Source: Alphaproteobacteria bacterium (lineage in GTDB: Bacteria; Pseudomonadota; Alphaproteobacteria; UBA8366). From it: a DNA stretch of 64,000 nucleotides. Under the pieces are notes generated by a model. That model was not told the origin of the DNA, searched no databases, and saw nothing but the letters and a program-made list of their open reading frames with translations. Both the position numbers and the translations under genes were made by a program. Of this stretch, positions 16,949 through 27,133 are shown piece after piece. The stretch is from the NCBI GenBank assembly GCA_021774335.1, contig JAJFJD010000001.1, forward strand, positions 427,979 to 491,978, given 5' to 3'. Within the stretch, counting starts at the first letter, position 1. Each line of letters begins with the position of its first letter.

Positions 16949-17539
16949 ATGAAGCTCATGAAGATGCAACGGAAACTCCGAATCAGTCCGGTGGCTGCGA
17001 AAGCAGGCCGCCGCATGAGTGCACGCGTGTTCGGCATTGCGCTGATGGGCGCAGTCGTAACACCGGTGTCAACGGGTTTGGCGAACCAGTGTTCGGCGTA
17101 TGGCAAAGATCGGGCGTCTGACGGCGTCGTGTCGATCGAGGTTCGACGCCTGCAAACGCATTTGATGGTAGCGGCGCTGTCCTGCGGCGCCCGGGCGGAC
17201 TACAACGCGTTCGTCATTAACCATCGATCGAGCCTTAAGAAATACGGCACGGCGATCCGCCGGGAATTCAAACGCCGCTACGGTAAGTCCGGATCCCGCC
17301 GCCTGAACCGCTTCGTCACGCGGCTCGCCAACGAGGCGTCCTCACGCAGCAATGCGGATCGCGACCAGTTCTGCGCCGATGCGAACACGATGTTCCAGAA
17401 GACCGCGCAAAGCCGGGTCAACCTCGCGCACCTCGCGCTGCACTATGATGGATCCAACCAGGTCGCCAGCGCGGCTTGCAACCCCTTGCAGACGACCACC
17501 TTGCAACCGAAATCCGGAACGCTGCAGCCCAAACGCTGA
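16949..17539 (+). CDS. Small secreted protein, function unknown
   Basis: 196 residues from ATG 16949 (AAAGGA upstream); a longer frame from 16874 lacks a ribosome site. There is a basic N-terminus with a probable signal sequence and an A-L-M-G-A hydrophobic core, with cleavage likely after G-L-A. The mature part has four Cys in the pattern expected of periplasmic disulfides (N-Q-C-S-A-Y, L-S-C-G-A, Q-F-C-A-D, A-A-C-N-P) and is rich in Arg. I do not recognise a named domain, although proteins of this type appear in other alphaproteobacteria. The upstream 179-base region is A/T-rich. A strong bidirectional hairpin follows. Confidence 0.7.
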   Translation: MKLMKMQRKLRISPVAAKAGRRMSARVFGIALMGAVVTPVSTGLANQCSAYGKDRASDGVVSIEVRRLQTHLMVAALSCGARADYNAFVINHRSSLKKYGTAIRREFKRRYGKSGSRRLNRFVTRLANEASSRSNADRDQFCADANTMFQKTAQSRVNLAHLALHYDGSNQVASAACNPLQTTTLQPKSGTLQPKR

Positions 17540-17571
17540 CGTAGCGATCGCGTTCCGCAACGACCCAAAAA

Positions 17572-17610
17572 CAACCCGGCCGGACCCTAGGGTCCGGCCG
17601 GTTGCCGTTT
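17572..17610. terminator. Bidirectional hairpin terminator
   Basis: A perfect 11-bp stem, CCGGCCGGACC (17576..17586) and GGTCCGGCCGG (17591..17601), with a CTAG loop. Outer A-A-C and G-T-T bases extend it on each side. It lies between the convergent secreted-protein gene and the OmpA gene and is followed on the plus strand by TTGCCGTTTT. Confidence 0.75.
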
Positions 17611-17626
17611 TAGCTGTGGCAGGAGC

Positions 17627-18667
17627 CTAGCGCATCATGATCTCGACGCGCCGGTTCTGCGGCTCCGGAACACCGTCCGCCGTCGGAACGAGAGGTTCGG
17701 CCTCGCCCTTGGCTTCGGTCGCGATATCCGCCGACGAGACGCCGAGGCGCCGGAGTTCGGCTTCCACCGAATTCGCACGCCGTTGCGACAGGCCAACATT
17801 GTATTGCGACGAACCCGACCGGTCCGCATGGCCCGCAAGCTTGATCCGCACGTAGCCTTTTTTCGCTTCGGCGGCCGCGTCGTTCAGGATCTTCTGCGCT
17901 TCCGGCGATAGTTTCGCTTGGTCGAAATCGAAGAAGACGATGAATTCCTTCGGCTGCAATTGCACTTTCGGAGCAGGCTTCGGCGCGGGCGCCGGTTGCT
18001 TGACCGGTACCGGCGCAGGCGCTGCCTTCGGCGGCGCACCGAACGTATAGCGCAGCCCGATCATGATCTGATTGGTCGCGTAGTCGCTATCGACGTTGGT
18101 ACCGCCATTGGTCCGGAAGCTGACATGCGGCACGCGCAAGTGACGATAGTCTAGCGTCGCCGCAAGGTTTTCCGTCAAGTCCAACGACACGCCTGCGATG
18201 CCTTGGAAGGCAAATCCGATATCCGAATCGTTGATCGTGCTGCCCGCTACCGGGGTCACGCCATCGAAATCGACATGCGCGATACCGATACCGGCACCCA
18301 CATAAGGCTTAACTGGAAGATTCCAATAATCGAGATCGTATAAGGCGTTGAACATCCAGTTCAGGACATCAACATCGCCCGAACCACCCGCAACACCGGT
18401 GATGTTGTCCACATCATTCGGGCGGTAGCCGACTTCGGTCTCCAAGCGCAGACCGTTGCCCAGCGCATATCCGAGCGCACCGGAAACGGCCCAGTTGAAA
18501 TCCTCGTATTCCGCTTCGGCGGCATTGAGGTCGGAATCTTCGGTGAGGAAGTTCAGGCCACCGGCACCGCCGATATACAGCCCCTTGTCGTTCGCCGCGG
18601 CCAGCGTCGATCCAAAGACCAACGCGCCCATGCAGACGAGCGGCATTATTGTTTTGCGAAACAGCAT
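17627..18667 (-). CDS. OmpA-family outer-membrane protein
   Basis: 346 residues. Signal peptide about 1-24 (ends A-A-A-N-D). An eight-stranded beta-barrel domain spans about 27-205, with alternating aromatic strands and Gly-rich turns. A Pro/Ala/Lys linker spans about 212-235. The C-terminal OmpA peptidoglycan-binding domain spans about 238-346, containing F-F-D-F-D-Q-A-K-L-S and G-H-A-D-R-S-G-S with the NxxLSxxRAxxV-type helix (G-L-S-Q-R-R-A-N-S-V). It anchors the outer membrane to peptidoglycan. Monocistronic, with the plus-strand hairpin at its 3' end. Confidence 0.94.
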   Translation of the reverse strand: MLFRKTIMPLVCMGALVFGSTLAAANDKGLYIGGAGGLNFLTEDSDLNAAEAEYEDFNWAVSGALGYALGNGLRLETEVGYRPNDVDNITGVAGGSGDVDVLNWMFNALYDLDYWNLPVKPYVGAGIGIAHVDFDGVTPVAGSTINDSDIGFAFQGIAGVSLDLTENLAATLDYRHLRVPHVSFRTNGGTNVDSDYATNQIMIGLRYTFGAPPKAAPAPVPVKQPAPAPKPAPKVQLQPKEFIVFFDFDQAKLSPEAQKILNDAAAEAKKGYVRIKLAGHADRSGSSQYNVGLSQRRANSVEAELRRLGVSSADIATEAKGEAEPLVPTADGVPEPQNRRVEIMMR

Positions 18668-18802
18668 CGTGAACCTTTCTAAAAAATCGGCGTGCCCTAT
18701 CAGGAATAAAGCGCCTGCACACGTCTATGGTCAACCTTTATGGTTTATACAACCGCAGCAATTTCCCCAAGGGTGGCACGGGTGCAACAGCCCGGAATCT
18801 GG

Positions 18803-19942
18803 CTAATTATTGCGCATCGGCAACCGTACGACTCCGTGTCCGCGCGCGGACAGTTCGCCATCCTGCTGCAGCGCCTTTTGCTCGACCTCGACATAGCCCA
18901 AACCATCCTCGACGAATTTGCGTTTTACCGTTCCATCGATGAACAACATGTCGCCCACCGGGTTATGCCTCCGAATCTCGGTATAACAAGACCTTAGGAA
19001 GCCTGAATCGCCCATCCAGTTGGTCAAATGGTGCGTCATCCAGGAGCATCGCTCCGGCCCATAGTCGTAGGCGGCCGGGGCACCGACCCGCGTCGCAAAC
19101 TCGTCTTCCCAATGCACCCGTTCGGGACAGTCGGGAATGCCGTACTTGTTCTTTATGCCCAACCCCCGGTGCGCCTTGACCTGTTTCCAGGCAAGCTTAT
19201 TGGCGCGGATGTACAGGCCACCCCATCCCTGAGCATAGGCGATGAAGCCGGTCACGGTCATCGGGCCCTTGACGACGCGCGGCACGGCATCGCCGACCGA
19301 TACGTCCTCGTAATAGCGCGGTGTAGCGCCGCGGACCTCTTCATCCTCGTAATGCCGGAAGAATTCCGCCAGATCGGCCTCGCTATACTCGACGTCGGGC
19401 TTTTCCTTGAGTTCCGTGTATTTCGTGCCCTCTTCCCGCGCCGCATCGCGATCCGTCCGAAAACACCAGCTATCGGCCTCCGACAACAGGTCGCCCTCAC
19501 CGTTGAAGAACCGAACATGATAGATCTGCTGCACCGCCCGGCCGGAAAACTGCGTATCATGCACGATCAGGTCCTTGAGCGACGCCTCCGTATGAATCTC
19601 GTCATTCCGACGGATGACGTTGTGCCAGGTGAAGTCGGCCCCCGCCCACATCGCATGCACGCCCGGCAACCCACCGACATATCCCGAAATGATCCGGCTG
19701 CAGGCGAACAGAAAAGACGGCGGTGCAATGATCCCGCCATACGACGTTTCCGACGCGTAATCGGGATCGCACCACAACGGATTGTCATCCCCAATGCCGT
19801 GCGAATAGTGGCGGATATTGTCCCGCGTCGCCTCATGGCACCACGGTTCCAGTGTGTTCTCGATCTTGACCCCGATGCGTTGCCGCAGCGCATCCATGCC
19901 CTGCTCGGTAATTTTCGGGAACTGCTTGGTGTCTTCGGACAT
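18803..19942 (-). CDS. MaoC-like double hot-dog hydratase
   Basis: 379 residues in two hot-dog halves. The first (about 25-165) has the FAS1-type N-terminal MaoC pattern (G-D-D-N-P-L-W, Y-G-G-I-I-A-P-P, W-A-G-A-D). The second (about 205-370) has H-H-L-T-N-W-M-G-D. Such proteins hydrate enoyl-CoA-type substrates. The gene begins 26 bases after the CoA-transferase gene on the same strand, so the two probably act in one CoA-thioester pathway. The substrate is unknown. Confidence 0.85.
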   Translation of the reverse strand: MSEDTKQFPKITEQGMDALRQRIGVKIENTLEPWCHEATRDNIRHYSHGIGDDNPLWCDPDYASETSYGGIIAPPSFLFACSRIISGYVGGLPGVHAMWAGADFTWHNVIRRNDEIHTEASLKDLIVHDTQFSGRAVQQIYHVRFFNGEGDLLSEADSWCFRTDRDAAREEGTKYTELKEKPDVEYSEADLAEFFRHYEDEEVRGATPRYYEDVSVGDAVPRVVKGPMTVTGFIAYAQGWGGLYIRANKLAWKQVKAHRGLGIKNKYGIPDCPERVHWEDEFATRVGAPAAYDYGPERCSWMTHHLTNWMGDSGFLRSCYTEIRRHNPVGDMLFIDGTVKRKFVEDGLGYVEVEQKALQQDGELSARGHGVVRLPMRNN

Positions 19943-19968
19943 TATTCTCTGGTCTCCCTGCTAGCGGG

Positions 19969-21543
19969 TCAGCGGTTCAGGTAACGGGCAAGATCGAAAC
20001 GGCCGGGGCGAAATATCTCCGCCGGCATGGCCGCGAGCGCCGGGCTGACGGCCGGGCGAAATCCCATGCGGGCGATGATATCGCGTTCCAGATCGACGCC
20101 CGGCGCGATCTCGGTCAAAACCGGCCCTTCATCCGTGATCTCGAACACGCCGCGTTCGGTCATCGCCGTCACGCGCTGCCCCTTGGCCAAGGCTTGTTGG
20201 GCGTTGAACGTCACCTGCTCGACCTGGTCGACGAATTTTACGACCGCACCGTCGCGGTCGATGCGCAGCCCTTCCGGCGTCACGGTAATTTCCTGATCGC
20301 CGGCCGTGAACAGACCACAGAAGACGACCCGCTCCGCACCCTGCGTCACGTTGAAGAATCCACCGACGCCCGGAATCCGATGCGCCAGCTTCGAAACGTT
20401 CACGTTGCCGGCAGCGTCCATCTGCGCCAGCCCGACGATTGTGATGTCGAGCCCACCGCCGTCGTAAAAATCGAACTGATAAGTGTGATCGATCACGGAC
20501 CCGGCGTTGATCGATGCCCCGAAATCGAGATTGTAGGCGGGATAGCCGCCGGTCGCGCCGGATTCGACGGTCAGCGTGAACGCGTCGCCGCATTCCTCCT
20601 CGCGCGCCACCGTCGCTACATACCCGGCGATGCCGACACCCAGGTTGACCACATCCCCGCGCTGCAATTCCATCGCCGCCCGCCGCCCAATCAACTTCCG
20701 CGTATCCAGCGGGACGGGTGCGATGTCGCCAATCTCGGCGCGGGCTTCACCGCTGAACAAGGGGTTATAGGCCGACGCAAAGGTTTGTTGATGGTTCTCC
20801 GCCGCTCCCTGCACCACATGGTCGATTAGATGGCCCGGAATGACGACTTCGCGGGGATTGAGCGTACCCCGCTCAACAACGCGTTCCACCTGGGCGATCA
20901 CGGTACCGCCCGCGTTGCGGACCGCCTGGGCGAATGACGGGCCTTGGAAGGTGGCGATCTCACGCTCCATGGTGATGTTGCCGTCCTGGTCCGCGGTTGT
21001 ACCGCGCAGGAAACCGATATCGAGCTTCATACTTGGATAAAACAGCCACTCCTGTCCGGCCAGCGTCACCACCTCAACCAGGTCATCGACGGTGCGAGCG
21101 TTCACGCGGCCACCCTCTTGGCGGGGATCGACGAACGTGTTCAGGCCGATATGTGTGATCAGCCCAGGCCGCCCCGCCGCGATCTCCCGGTAGAGTTGGA
21201 CGATGACGCCAAGCGGCAATAGATAGCCTTCGAACTCGTCGTCGATTAGCCGTTTCTGCAGTACCCGGTTCAAATTCAGATAGGAGGTGATCAGGCGACG
21301 GATGAGCCCAGCATGCGCCAACCGATCGAGGCCCCGGCCCTGCGCGTCGCCTTGCCCCGTGGCAGCGATCACCGTCAGGTCCCTCGGCGCGCCGCTGTCC
21401 AGGAAGCGGGCTTCCAGCGCCCGGAGTAATTCTTCAGGGGTCGCAGCGCCGACGAATCCGTCGACCGCCAAAGTCATACCATCCGCCACCAGTGCGGTTG
21501 CGTCCTCGGCTTCCAGCAGTTTGCTCACGAACAGATTTCCCAC
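19969..21543 (-). CDS. Family I CoA-transferase with fused alpha and beta subunits
   Basis: 524 residues. The N-terminal half (about 1-260) is the alpha-type and the C-terminal half (about 270-510) the beta-type CoA-transferase domain. The catalytic Glu lies in T-V-E-S-G-A-T-G-G-Y near residue 338, where family I enzymes form the glutamyl-CoA thioester. Fused forms include propionate and acetate CoA-transferases (PCT/YdiF-like) and 3-oxoacid relatives. It is the first gene of an apparent operon with the MaoC-like hydratase. Confidence 0.9.
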   Translation of the reverse strand: MGNLFVSKLLEAEDATALVADGMTLAVDGFVGAATPEELLRALEARFLDSGAPRDLTVIAATGQGDAQGRGLDRLAHAGLIRRLITSYLNLNRVLQKRLIDDEFEGYLLPLGVIVQLYREIAAGRPGLITHIGLNTFVDPRQEGGRVNARTVDDLVEVVTLAGQEWLFYPSMKLDIGFLRGTTADQDGNITMEREIATFQGPSFAQAVRNAGGTVIAQVERVVERGTLNPREVVIPGHLIDHVVQGAAENHQQTFASAYNPLFSGEARAEIGDIAPVPLDTRKLIGRRAAMELQRGDVVNLGVGIAGYVATVAREEECGDAFTLTVESGATGGYPAYNLDFGASINAGSVIDHTYQFDFYDGGGLDITIVGLAQMDAAGNVNVSKLAHRIPGVGGFFNVTQGAERVVFCGLFTAGDQEITVTPEGLRIDRDGAVVKFVDQVEQVTFNAQQALAKGQRVTAMTERGVFEITDEGPVLTEIAPGVDLERDIIARMGFRPAVSPALAAMPAEIFRPGRFDLARYLNR

Positions 21544-21607
21544 GCCATAACCATAGGAATACCCAGCGTGCCGTTCGGCAGCAAGTCAGGGCGCGACCTG
21601 TCCGGCG

Positions 21608-21641
21608 TAATAAGAAAGGCCGGCGACAATCGTCGCCGGCC
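21608..21641 (-). terminator. Rho-independent terminator of the chemoreceptor gene
   Basis: On the minus strand, GGCCGGCGAC, loop GATT and GTCGCCGGCC form a perfect 10-bp stem followed by TTTCTTATTA. It sits 34 bases after the chemoreceptor stop and upstream of the CoA-transferase gene on the same strand. Confidence 0.85.
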
Positions 21642-21674
21642 CCAGGCATGAAGTTGGGGTGGTTACGCCGAGCG

Positions 21675-24104
21675 TCATGCCGCCCGAGCGTTCTTGATGA
21701 AGGCTTCGATCTCGCCGTTCAAAGCTTCCGCTTGTTTCGACAGCTCATCCGCAGCGGTCAGTACCTCCTGCGCCGCAGCCCCGGTTTCCGCAGAAGCCTG
21801 CGTCACGCCGGTGATGTTGCCGCTGACCTGTTGCGTTCCGGCCGCCGCCTGTTGCGTGTTCTCCGCGATTTCCTGCGTCGCCGAGCCCTGCTCGCCTACC
21901 GCCGTGGAAATCGTGTCCGCGATCGCATTGATCTCGCCAATCGTCTCGCTGATGTTCCGGATCGCGCCGACAGCATCGTCGGTCACCGACTGCATCTCGC
22001 TGACCTGGGTTCCGATTTCCTCGGTCGCCTTTGCCGTCTGGTTGGCGAGGTTCTTGACCTCCGAGGCCACGACCGCAAAGCCCTTGCCCGCCTCACCGGC
22101 GCGCGCCGCTTCGATCGTCGCGTTGAGCGCCAGGAGATTGGTCTGCTCAGCAATCTCGCTAATCAGATTGACCACCTCGCCGATCTTCTGCGCGGCGTCT
22201 GCCAGACCTTGGACCGTGCTGTTGGTCCGCTCAGCCTCTGCATTCGCCTTGCCGGCAATTTCCGCCGACTGAGCAACTTGGCGGTTGATCTCGTTGATCG
22301 ACGCCGACATCTCCTCCGAGGCGGACGCGACGGTCTGCACATTCGTCGTCGCCTGTTCGGCAGCGGCCGCCACCGTGGTTGCCTGACGGCTGGTTTCCTC
22401 CGCTGTCGCCGACATCGATTCTGCGGTCGACCGCATTTCCGTAGCTGCCGCGGACACATTCTTCACGACTGCCGAGACCTTCTCGGAAAGCTCGATCTGA
22501 TCGGTGATCACCGACCAGATCAACATCGGGCCAACATACGTTCCTGCCTTATTACGGATCGCATTGACCCTGAGGGACAGATGCTCCTCGCCGAGTTCAA
22601 TATTCGCGGCGTACGGCAGATTGGCCGGATCGGATAGAATCGCCCGTTGATGTTCCGGGTTCTTATGAAAGACGTCGATCGAGTTCCCAATGATCTCGTC
22701 CACTTTCACCGGAAGCAATTCCTCCAGTGTCCCTAGTGTCTTGTAGGTCGCCTTATTCATGTATGTGACTTTGAAATCCTCGGTATTACACATCATCACG
22801 TTGGTGGGCATGTCCTCGATCATTTGGCCCAACTCGAATGCCTTCGACACCTCTTCCTTGAGGCGCAGCATTGCCTGTGCCATATCGCCGATTTCGTCCT
22901 TCCGGTCCGCGCCGACGATTTCGATCTCCGTGTCGCCGTCGGCGAGTTGCGCCATCAACGCGCTGGTGGTCGCGATCGGCCCGGCGAGCGCACGGCCAAA
23001 CATCAGACCGACGCCGGCCAGAAGCGCCATGATCCCCACGCTAATGCCCAAAAGCATCAGCCCCAGCGAATGGGAAGGCTCAAGGACCTCTTCCATCGTC
23101 TTTTCGGCAATCAGCGCAAAGTCGGCGCCACCGAAAGTCATCGGCGCGTATGCGGCAGCAACGTCGATGCCCTTGTGATTAGGAAGCTGCATCAAACCGG
23201 CCCCGCCCTTCAGCGCTGCATGCACTGCCGGCGTGTCGACTTTCGCTTTCAGAATGGTCGAGTCCTTGGATAGACGCGCATCGTTCCGCATCAACAGGTC
23301 CTTGCCCACGATAAACGACTGGCCCGTCCGGCCCATGCCCGCTTCCTGCTTCATGATGCTGTTAATACGGTCGATCGGCATCTGGAAGATCAGCGCACCC
23401 TGGTATTGCCCGTCCTTTCCGATAACCGGCGCGGAGATAAAGCTGGCCGGCGCATCGTTACTCGGCGCATAGGGCGCAAAGTCGAAGAACGCCTGGAAGC
23501 CCGGTTTCGGGTTGTCGCGGGTCGCCCGGAAGGCGTCGCCCAACCCGGACGCCGCCCATTTGCCGTCGGCAAGGTTGGTCGCGTAATCGAGTTCCTTGAA
23601 AACCGTGTAGACGAGGTTGCCTTGGGCATCGACCAGAAAGATGTCGTAGTAGTCGCGCTGCCGCAGGAATCGTCGGAACCAGGGATGATATTCCGCGTGG
23701 GCCCGGCTGTAGGTGGATCCATCTTTCGCGGCGTCTAATTCTTCCTTCTTGCCGGTGGGGTGAGGATTCTCCTGAATATAGAGCCGCTGCAGCGTCGCTT
23801 CCGCATTTTCGATACCGGCATATCCGTCCCGGAAGGCATTGAGCGCTACGCTGATCGTTTCGTTCTCGCTCATAATTGTGAGGTCTTCGGAGATGCTCTT
23901 AAGATATCCCTCGAGAGCGCTTTTCCGCGCTTCAACCGAAGCGCGCAACGTATTTTCGGCCTCTCGGGTGACATCCCCGGCGGCGTTGAAATAAGCGATC
24001 ATTCCCGTCGAACCTATCGCAAAAACGCCAACCGCAACGATAATCGCCGGCAGTTTCTTGGCGATCGGCACGTTGTTAAACGACTTCCCCAAACTACTGA
24101 ACAT
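21675..24104 (-). CDS. Methyl-accepting chemotaxis protein with Cache-like sensor, HAMP and PAS
   Basis: 809 residues. TM1 about 18-38; a large periplasmic sensor about 40-325 of the Cache type ([14 protein letters not shown]); TM2 about 335-360; HAMP about 362-415; a PAS-like domain about 420-530 (N-V-M-M-C-N-T-E-D); and the long coiled-coil signalling domain about 545-805. The last contains the kinase-contact hairpin [20 protein letters not shown]. It ends without an obvious NWETF-like CheR tether. It senses an external ligand and controls CheA; no che genes are adjacent. Confidence 0.93.
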   Translation of the reverse strand: MFSSLGKSFNNVPIAKKLPAIIVAVGVFAIGSTGMIAYFNAAGDVTREAENTLRASVEARKSALEGYLKSISEDLTIMSENETISVALNAFRDGYAGIENAEATLQRLYIQENPHPTGKKEELDAAKDGSTYSRAHAEYHPWFRRFLRQRDYYDIFLVDAQGNLVYTVFKELDYATNLADGKWAASGLGDAFRATRDNPKPGFQAFFDFAPYAPSNDAPASFISAPVIGKDGQYQGALIFQMPIDRINSIMKQEAGMGRTGQSFIVGKDLLMRNDARLSKDSTILKAKVDTPAVHAALKGGAGLMQLPNHKGIDVAAAYAPMTFGGADFALIAEKTMEEVLEPSHSLGLMLLGISVGIMALLAGVGLMFGRALAGPIATTSALMAQLADGDTEIEIVGADRKDEIGDMAQAMLRLKEEVSKAFELGQMIEDMPTNVMMCNTEDFKVTYMNKATYKTLGTLEELLPVKVDEIIGNSIDVFHKNPEHQRAILSDPANLPYAANIELGEEHLSLRVNAIRNKAGTYVGPMLIWSVITDQIELSEKVSAVVKNVSAAATEMRSTAESMSATAEETSRQATTVAAAAEQATTNVQTVASASEEMSASINEINRQVAQSAEIAGKANAEAERTNSTVQGLADAAQKIGEVVNLISEIAEQTNLLALNATIEAARAGEAGKGFAVVASEVKNLANQTAKATEEIGTQVSEMQSVTDDAVGAIRNISETIGEINAIADTISTAVGEQGSATQEIAENTQQAAAGTQQVSGNITGVTQASAETGAAAQEVLTAADELSKQAEALNGEIEAFIKNARAA

Positions 24105-24355
24105 CAGCCTATCCTGTATTCGATTTCTATCTAAAAGTGCAACAATCTATAGTTGGGTGATATTTTCTCTGCCAGTAATGCTTGCTGGCTCTCCATTTCA
24201 TAGCCGAAATCATTTAATGACGGATTAATTGCCTAAATAAACGTCACACATGAAATTCAACCAGTTCCACCTAACCCCTTCGAACGCCCCAAGGATTTGA
24301 CAGATCGGGCGTTGCTGGGGCTTGTTGCTCTTACGGCTGTTTAACGGGAGGAGCG

Positions 24356-25498
24356 ATGATGGGACCTTTAGCGGGCGTGAAGATTGTTGAATTCGCAGGA
24401 ATCGGCCCGGGTCCGATGTGTGCGATGCTGCTGGCGGATCTGGGCGCGGATATCCTGCGCATCGACCGCGTCGATCCGGACCAGCCGATGTTCCGGTCCA
24501 ACATCCTGAACCGCAGCCGCCGGTCCGTTTCCATCGACCTGAAACATCCCGACGGCATCGAAACCGCGCTGAAACTGGTCGATCAGGCCGATGGTTTGAT
24601 CGAAGGCTTCCGCCCCGGCGTGATGGAACGGCTTGGACTTGGCCCGGATGTCTGCCTCGCGCGGAATTCGAAGCTGTCCTATGGCCGCATGACCGGCTGG
24701 GGCCAGGACGGACCGCTTGCCCAGGCCGCGGGCCACGACATCAACTACATCGCCCTCACCGGCGCATTGCACGCCATCGGACCCAAGGAAGGACCGCCGT
24801 CTCCACCCCTCAATGTCGTGGGCGATTTCGGCGGCGGTGCACTGTATCTGGCGCTCGGCATGGTCAGCGCGATCCTGGAAGCATCGCGGTCCGGAAAAGG
24901 GCAAGTGTTGGACGTCGCCATGATCGACGGGGCGGCATCGCTCATCACAGCCGCCTATGGGCTGCGCTCGATCGGCGTCTGGAAGGACGAGCGCGAAAGC
25001 AACCAGCTCGACGGCGGAGCGCACTATTACGGCGCCTATGAGACGAAGGACGGTAACTTCATCAGCATCGCCTCGATCGAACCGCAATTCTATGCGGAAC
25101 TCCTGCAGCGCCTGGACCTGGAGAAAGAGTCCTTGCCGGATCAGCTCGACCGCGACAACTGGCCAAACATGCGCGACAAGCTGCGGGCGTTGTTCAAGCA
25201 AAAGACCCGGGACGAATGGTGCGCTATCCTGGAAGGAACCGATGTCTGTTTCGCCCCGGTCCTGTCGATGGGCGAAGCGCCGGACCATGCGCATATGAAG
25301 GCGCGGGACACGTTTATCGAGATCGACGGTGTGGTCCAACCGGCTCCGGCGCCGCGGTTCAGCAGAACCAAACTCGAAGTCCAATGCCCGCCGCCGCAGC
25401 CGGGCGCCAACACCGCGGCGGCCCTGGAGGATTGGGGAATGTCGCAAGCAGACGTCGCGTCCCTGTTGGAAAACGGGGCAGTCTGGCAGCGCGACTGA
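24356..25498 (+). CDS. Family III CoA-transferase / alpha-methylacyl-CoA racemase-like (CaiB-BaiF)
   Basis: 380 residues. GGAGG precedes two adjacent ATG codons (24356 and 24359); the second has the better spacing. N-terminal L-A-G-V-K-I-V-E-F-A is typical, and G-D-F-G-G-G-A-L-Y-L near 158 carries the catalytic Asp. The beginning, A-G-I-G-P-G-P-M-C-A, favours alpha-methylacyl-CoA racemase over a two-substrate CoA-transferase. It would epimerise or transfer branched acyl-CoA. It stands alone after a 251-base spacer in which I see no further feature. Confidence 0.9.
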   Translation: MMGPLAGVKIVEFAGIGPGPMCAMLLADLGADILRIDRVDPDQPMFRSNILNRSRRSVSIDLKHPDGIETALKLVDQADGLIEGFRPGVMERLGLGPDVCLARNSKLSYGRMTGWGQDGPLAQAAGHDINYIALTGALHAIGPKEGPPSPPLNVVGDFGGGALYLALGMVSAILEASRSGKGQVLDVAMIDGAASLITAAYGLRSIGVWKDERESNQLDGGAHYYGAYETKDGNFISIASIEPQFYAELLQRLDLEKESLPDQLDRDNWPNMRDKLRALFKQKTRDEWCAILEGTDVCFAPVLSMGEAPDHAHMKARDTFIEIDGVVQPAPAPRFSRTKLEVQCPPPQPGANTAAALEDWGMSQADVASLLENGAVWQRD

Positions 25499-25615
25499 CC
25501 GGCAGCATTCGCTGACCGTCCGCAAGCCGGCCAAGAGCTGTGATCGCGCGGTGGTATCACGTGTGTGAGAAGTTGTTATTTCAAATCGGCTCGCGGTTTG
25601 ACGATAGTCCCGCGT

Positions 25616-26305
25616 ATGAAGATACCTCTGATCGCAACCGTCGCCGCGCTCATCCTTATTGGCAGCGCCACCGCAGGCGCCGGCACGAAAACCGGCCAAG
25701 GTTCCCTGTCCGGCTGGAAAACGCTGAAAGTCCCGGGTAAGCCCGCGACCGAATTTCGCACCGCGCCGAACGGCACGATCAAAGTGTCCGCGACCGAAAG
25801 CATCGGGTTCCTGTACCGGGAGCTGCCGGCGGCGCAGAACACCATCAACCGGTTGAGTTGGCGTTGGCGGGTGGACATGACGCCGCCGGCGACCGATCAA
25901 TCGATGAAAGGCATGGATGACCGGCCGCTGGCAATCCACATCTGTTTCGATACTCACGACGCCACATCGAGGCGCTGGTCCCTTTTGGACCAAGTCGGCA
26001 AGTGGACCCGGACTTCGCCGCTTCGCGGCAAAGTACTGACCTATGTGTGGGGCGGAACCGGCAACCGTGGCGACCTGATCGAGAATCCGTATCTCAACGC
26101 GAACGGCTGGATCATCATCCTCCGTCCCGGCGACAGCCCGACCGGTCGCTGGTTTCCGGAATCCGTCGATATCGACGCAGATTTCGAGAGAGCGTTCGGA
26201 TACCCCCCGCCTAAAGCCCGCGTGATCGCCATTTCAGCGGATACCGACGACAAGCGCGGGGTGAGCATGGGCAAGGTCGCGGATCTCAATATTCATGCGG
26301 AGTGA
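25616..26305 (+). CDS. DUF3047 secreted protein
   Basis: 229 residues from ATG 25616. The signal peptide is about 1-21 (ends T-A-G-A-G). The mature protein matches DUF3047: W-R-W-R-V-D near 83, W-G-G-T near 142, and G-R-W near 175 with the D-I-D-A-D-F segment. Function unknown; likely periplasmic. Its 3' end overlaps the next gene's ATG region by 11 bases, so the two are probably co-expressed. Confidence 0.85.
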   Translation: MKIPLIATVAALILIGSATAGAGTKTGQGSLSGWKTLKVPGKPATEFRTAPNGTIKVSATESIGFLYRELPAAQNTINRLSWRWRVDMTPPATDQSMKGMDDRPLAIHICFDTHDATSRRWSLLDQVGKWTRTSPLRGKVLTYVWGGTGNRGDLIENPYLNANGWIIILRPGDSPTGRWFPESVDIDADFERAFGYPPPKARVIAISADTDDKRGVSMGKVADLNIHAE

Positions 26306-27089
26306 CCCCGCCTTGACCGCCATGGACCACAGCGCCGCCGCCATTCATACCGCCCGCCTGCACCGGTTGACCGAGAAAGGGTTGCGCGCGGCCGACATCA
26401 CCGATGACGGTATCGACTGGGATACCGGCATCAAAAAGCCGGCATGGCTGCGAATGCAGTATGTGCGAACCGCGGTCAGCCAGCTCTATTTCGGCGAAAT
26501 TGCGACGATCACCATGTGCGAGCGCCTTCTCCGCGAACTCGACGACGACAACGCCATCCGTTTCGTGCGCACGCAAATCGCCGACGAACAGCGGCATGTC
26601 GGCTATTACGAACGTTATCTCGCCCGGGCCGGTGGCATCGAGGAGATATGCGAGGGCGTCGCCATGGCCTATGACCGTGCCTTGACCTGGCGCGGCTCGT
26701 ATCACGGAGCCATTGTCGCCTTCCACATCGTACTGGAGGGCGAAGGCTTGCGGTTGCAGCAGCTCTATGGCGACTGGTTCCCCTGCCCGTTGTTCAAGCA
26801 GATGAATACTCTGATCGCCCGCGACGAGGGCCGGCATGTGGCTTTCGGCAAGATATTTCTGCGCCGCCAACTGCAGACCTTGGCGCTTGAAGAACGGATC
26901 GCGATCTATCAATGGGTCCGCAAACTCTGGTTCGACTGCGCCGGCCCCATTCAAGCAGACATGCCAGGGATCGTTTTCCGGGCGGTCGGCCGCAGTTGGG
27001 CTGAAACCCGCTGGCGCCGACAACGGGAGGCCCTGATCGATATCGGATTGGTACTGCCCCATGAAACAGCGCAATTCGACCGCTGCTAA
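26295..27089 (+). CDS. Ferritin-like diiron protein
   Basis: 264 residues from ATG 26295 (ATG 26322 is an alternative; neither has a strong ribosome site). The helical core contains a diiron-type ligand set: Glu in Y-F-G-E (about 68), E-Q-R-H (about 98-101), Glu in L-E-G-E-G-L (about 148), and E-G-R-H (about 180-183). This E / ExxH / E / ExxH order is that of ferritin-like oxygenases and of the AurF and ribonucleotide reductase group. It is probably an O2-dependent oxidase or oxygenase of unknown substrate. It sits between a DUF3047 gene and a family 2 glycosyltransferase. Confidence 0.75.
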   Translation: MRSDPALTAMDHSAAAIHTARLHRLTEKGLRAADITDDGIDWDTGIKKPAWLRMQYVRTAVSQLYFGEIATITMCERLLRELDDDNAIRFVRTQIADEQRHVGYYERYLARAGGIEEICEGVAMAYDRALTWRGSYHGAIVAFHIVLEGEGLRLQQLYGDWFPCPLFKQMNTLIARDEGRHVAFGKIFLRRQLQTLALEERIAIYQWVRKLWFDCAGPIQADMPGIVFRAVGRSWAETRWRRQREALIDIGLVLPHETAQFDRC

Positions 27090-27133
27090 CCCTATGGCCG
27101 ATAGGACACGGCAGCTGTGATAGACAGAGCGAC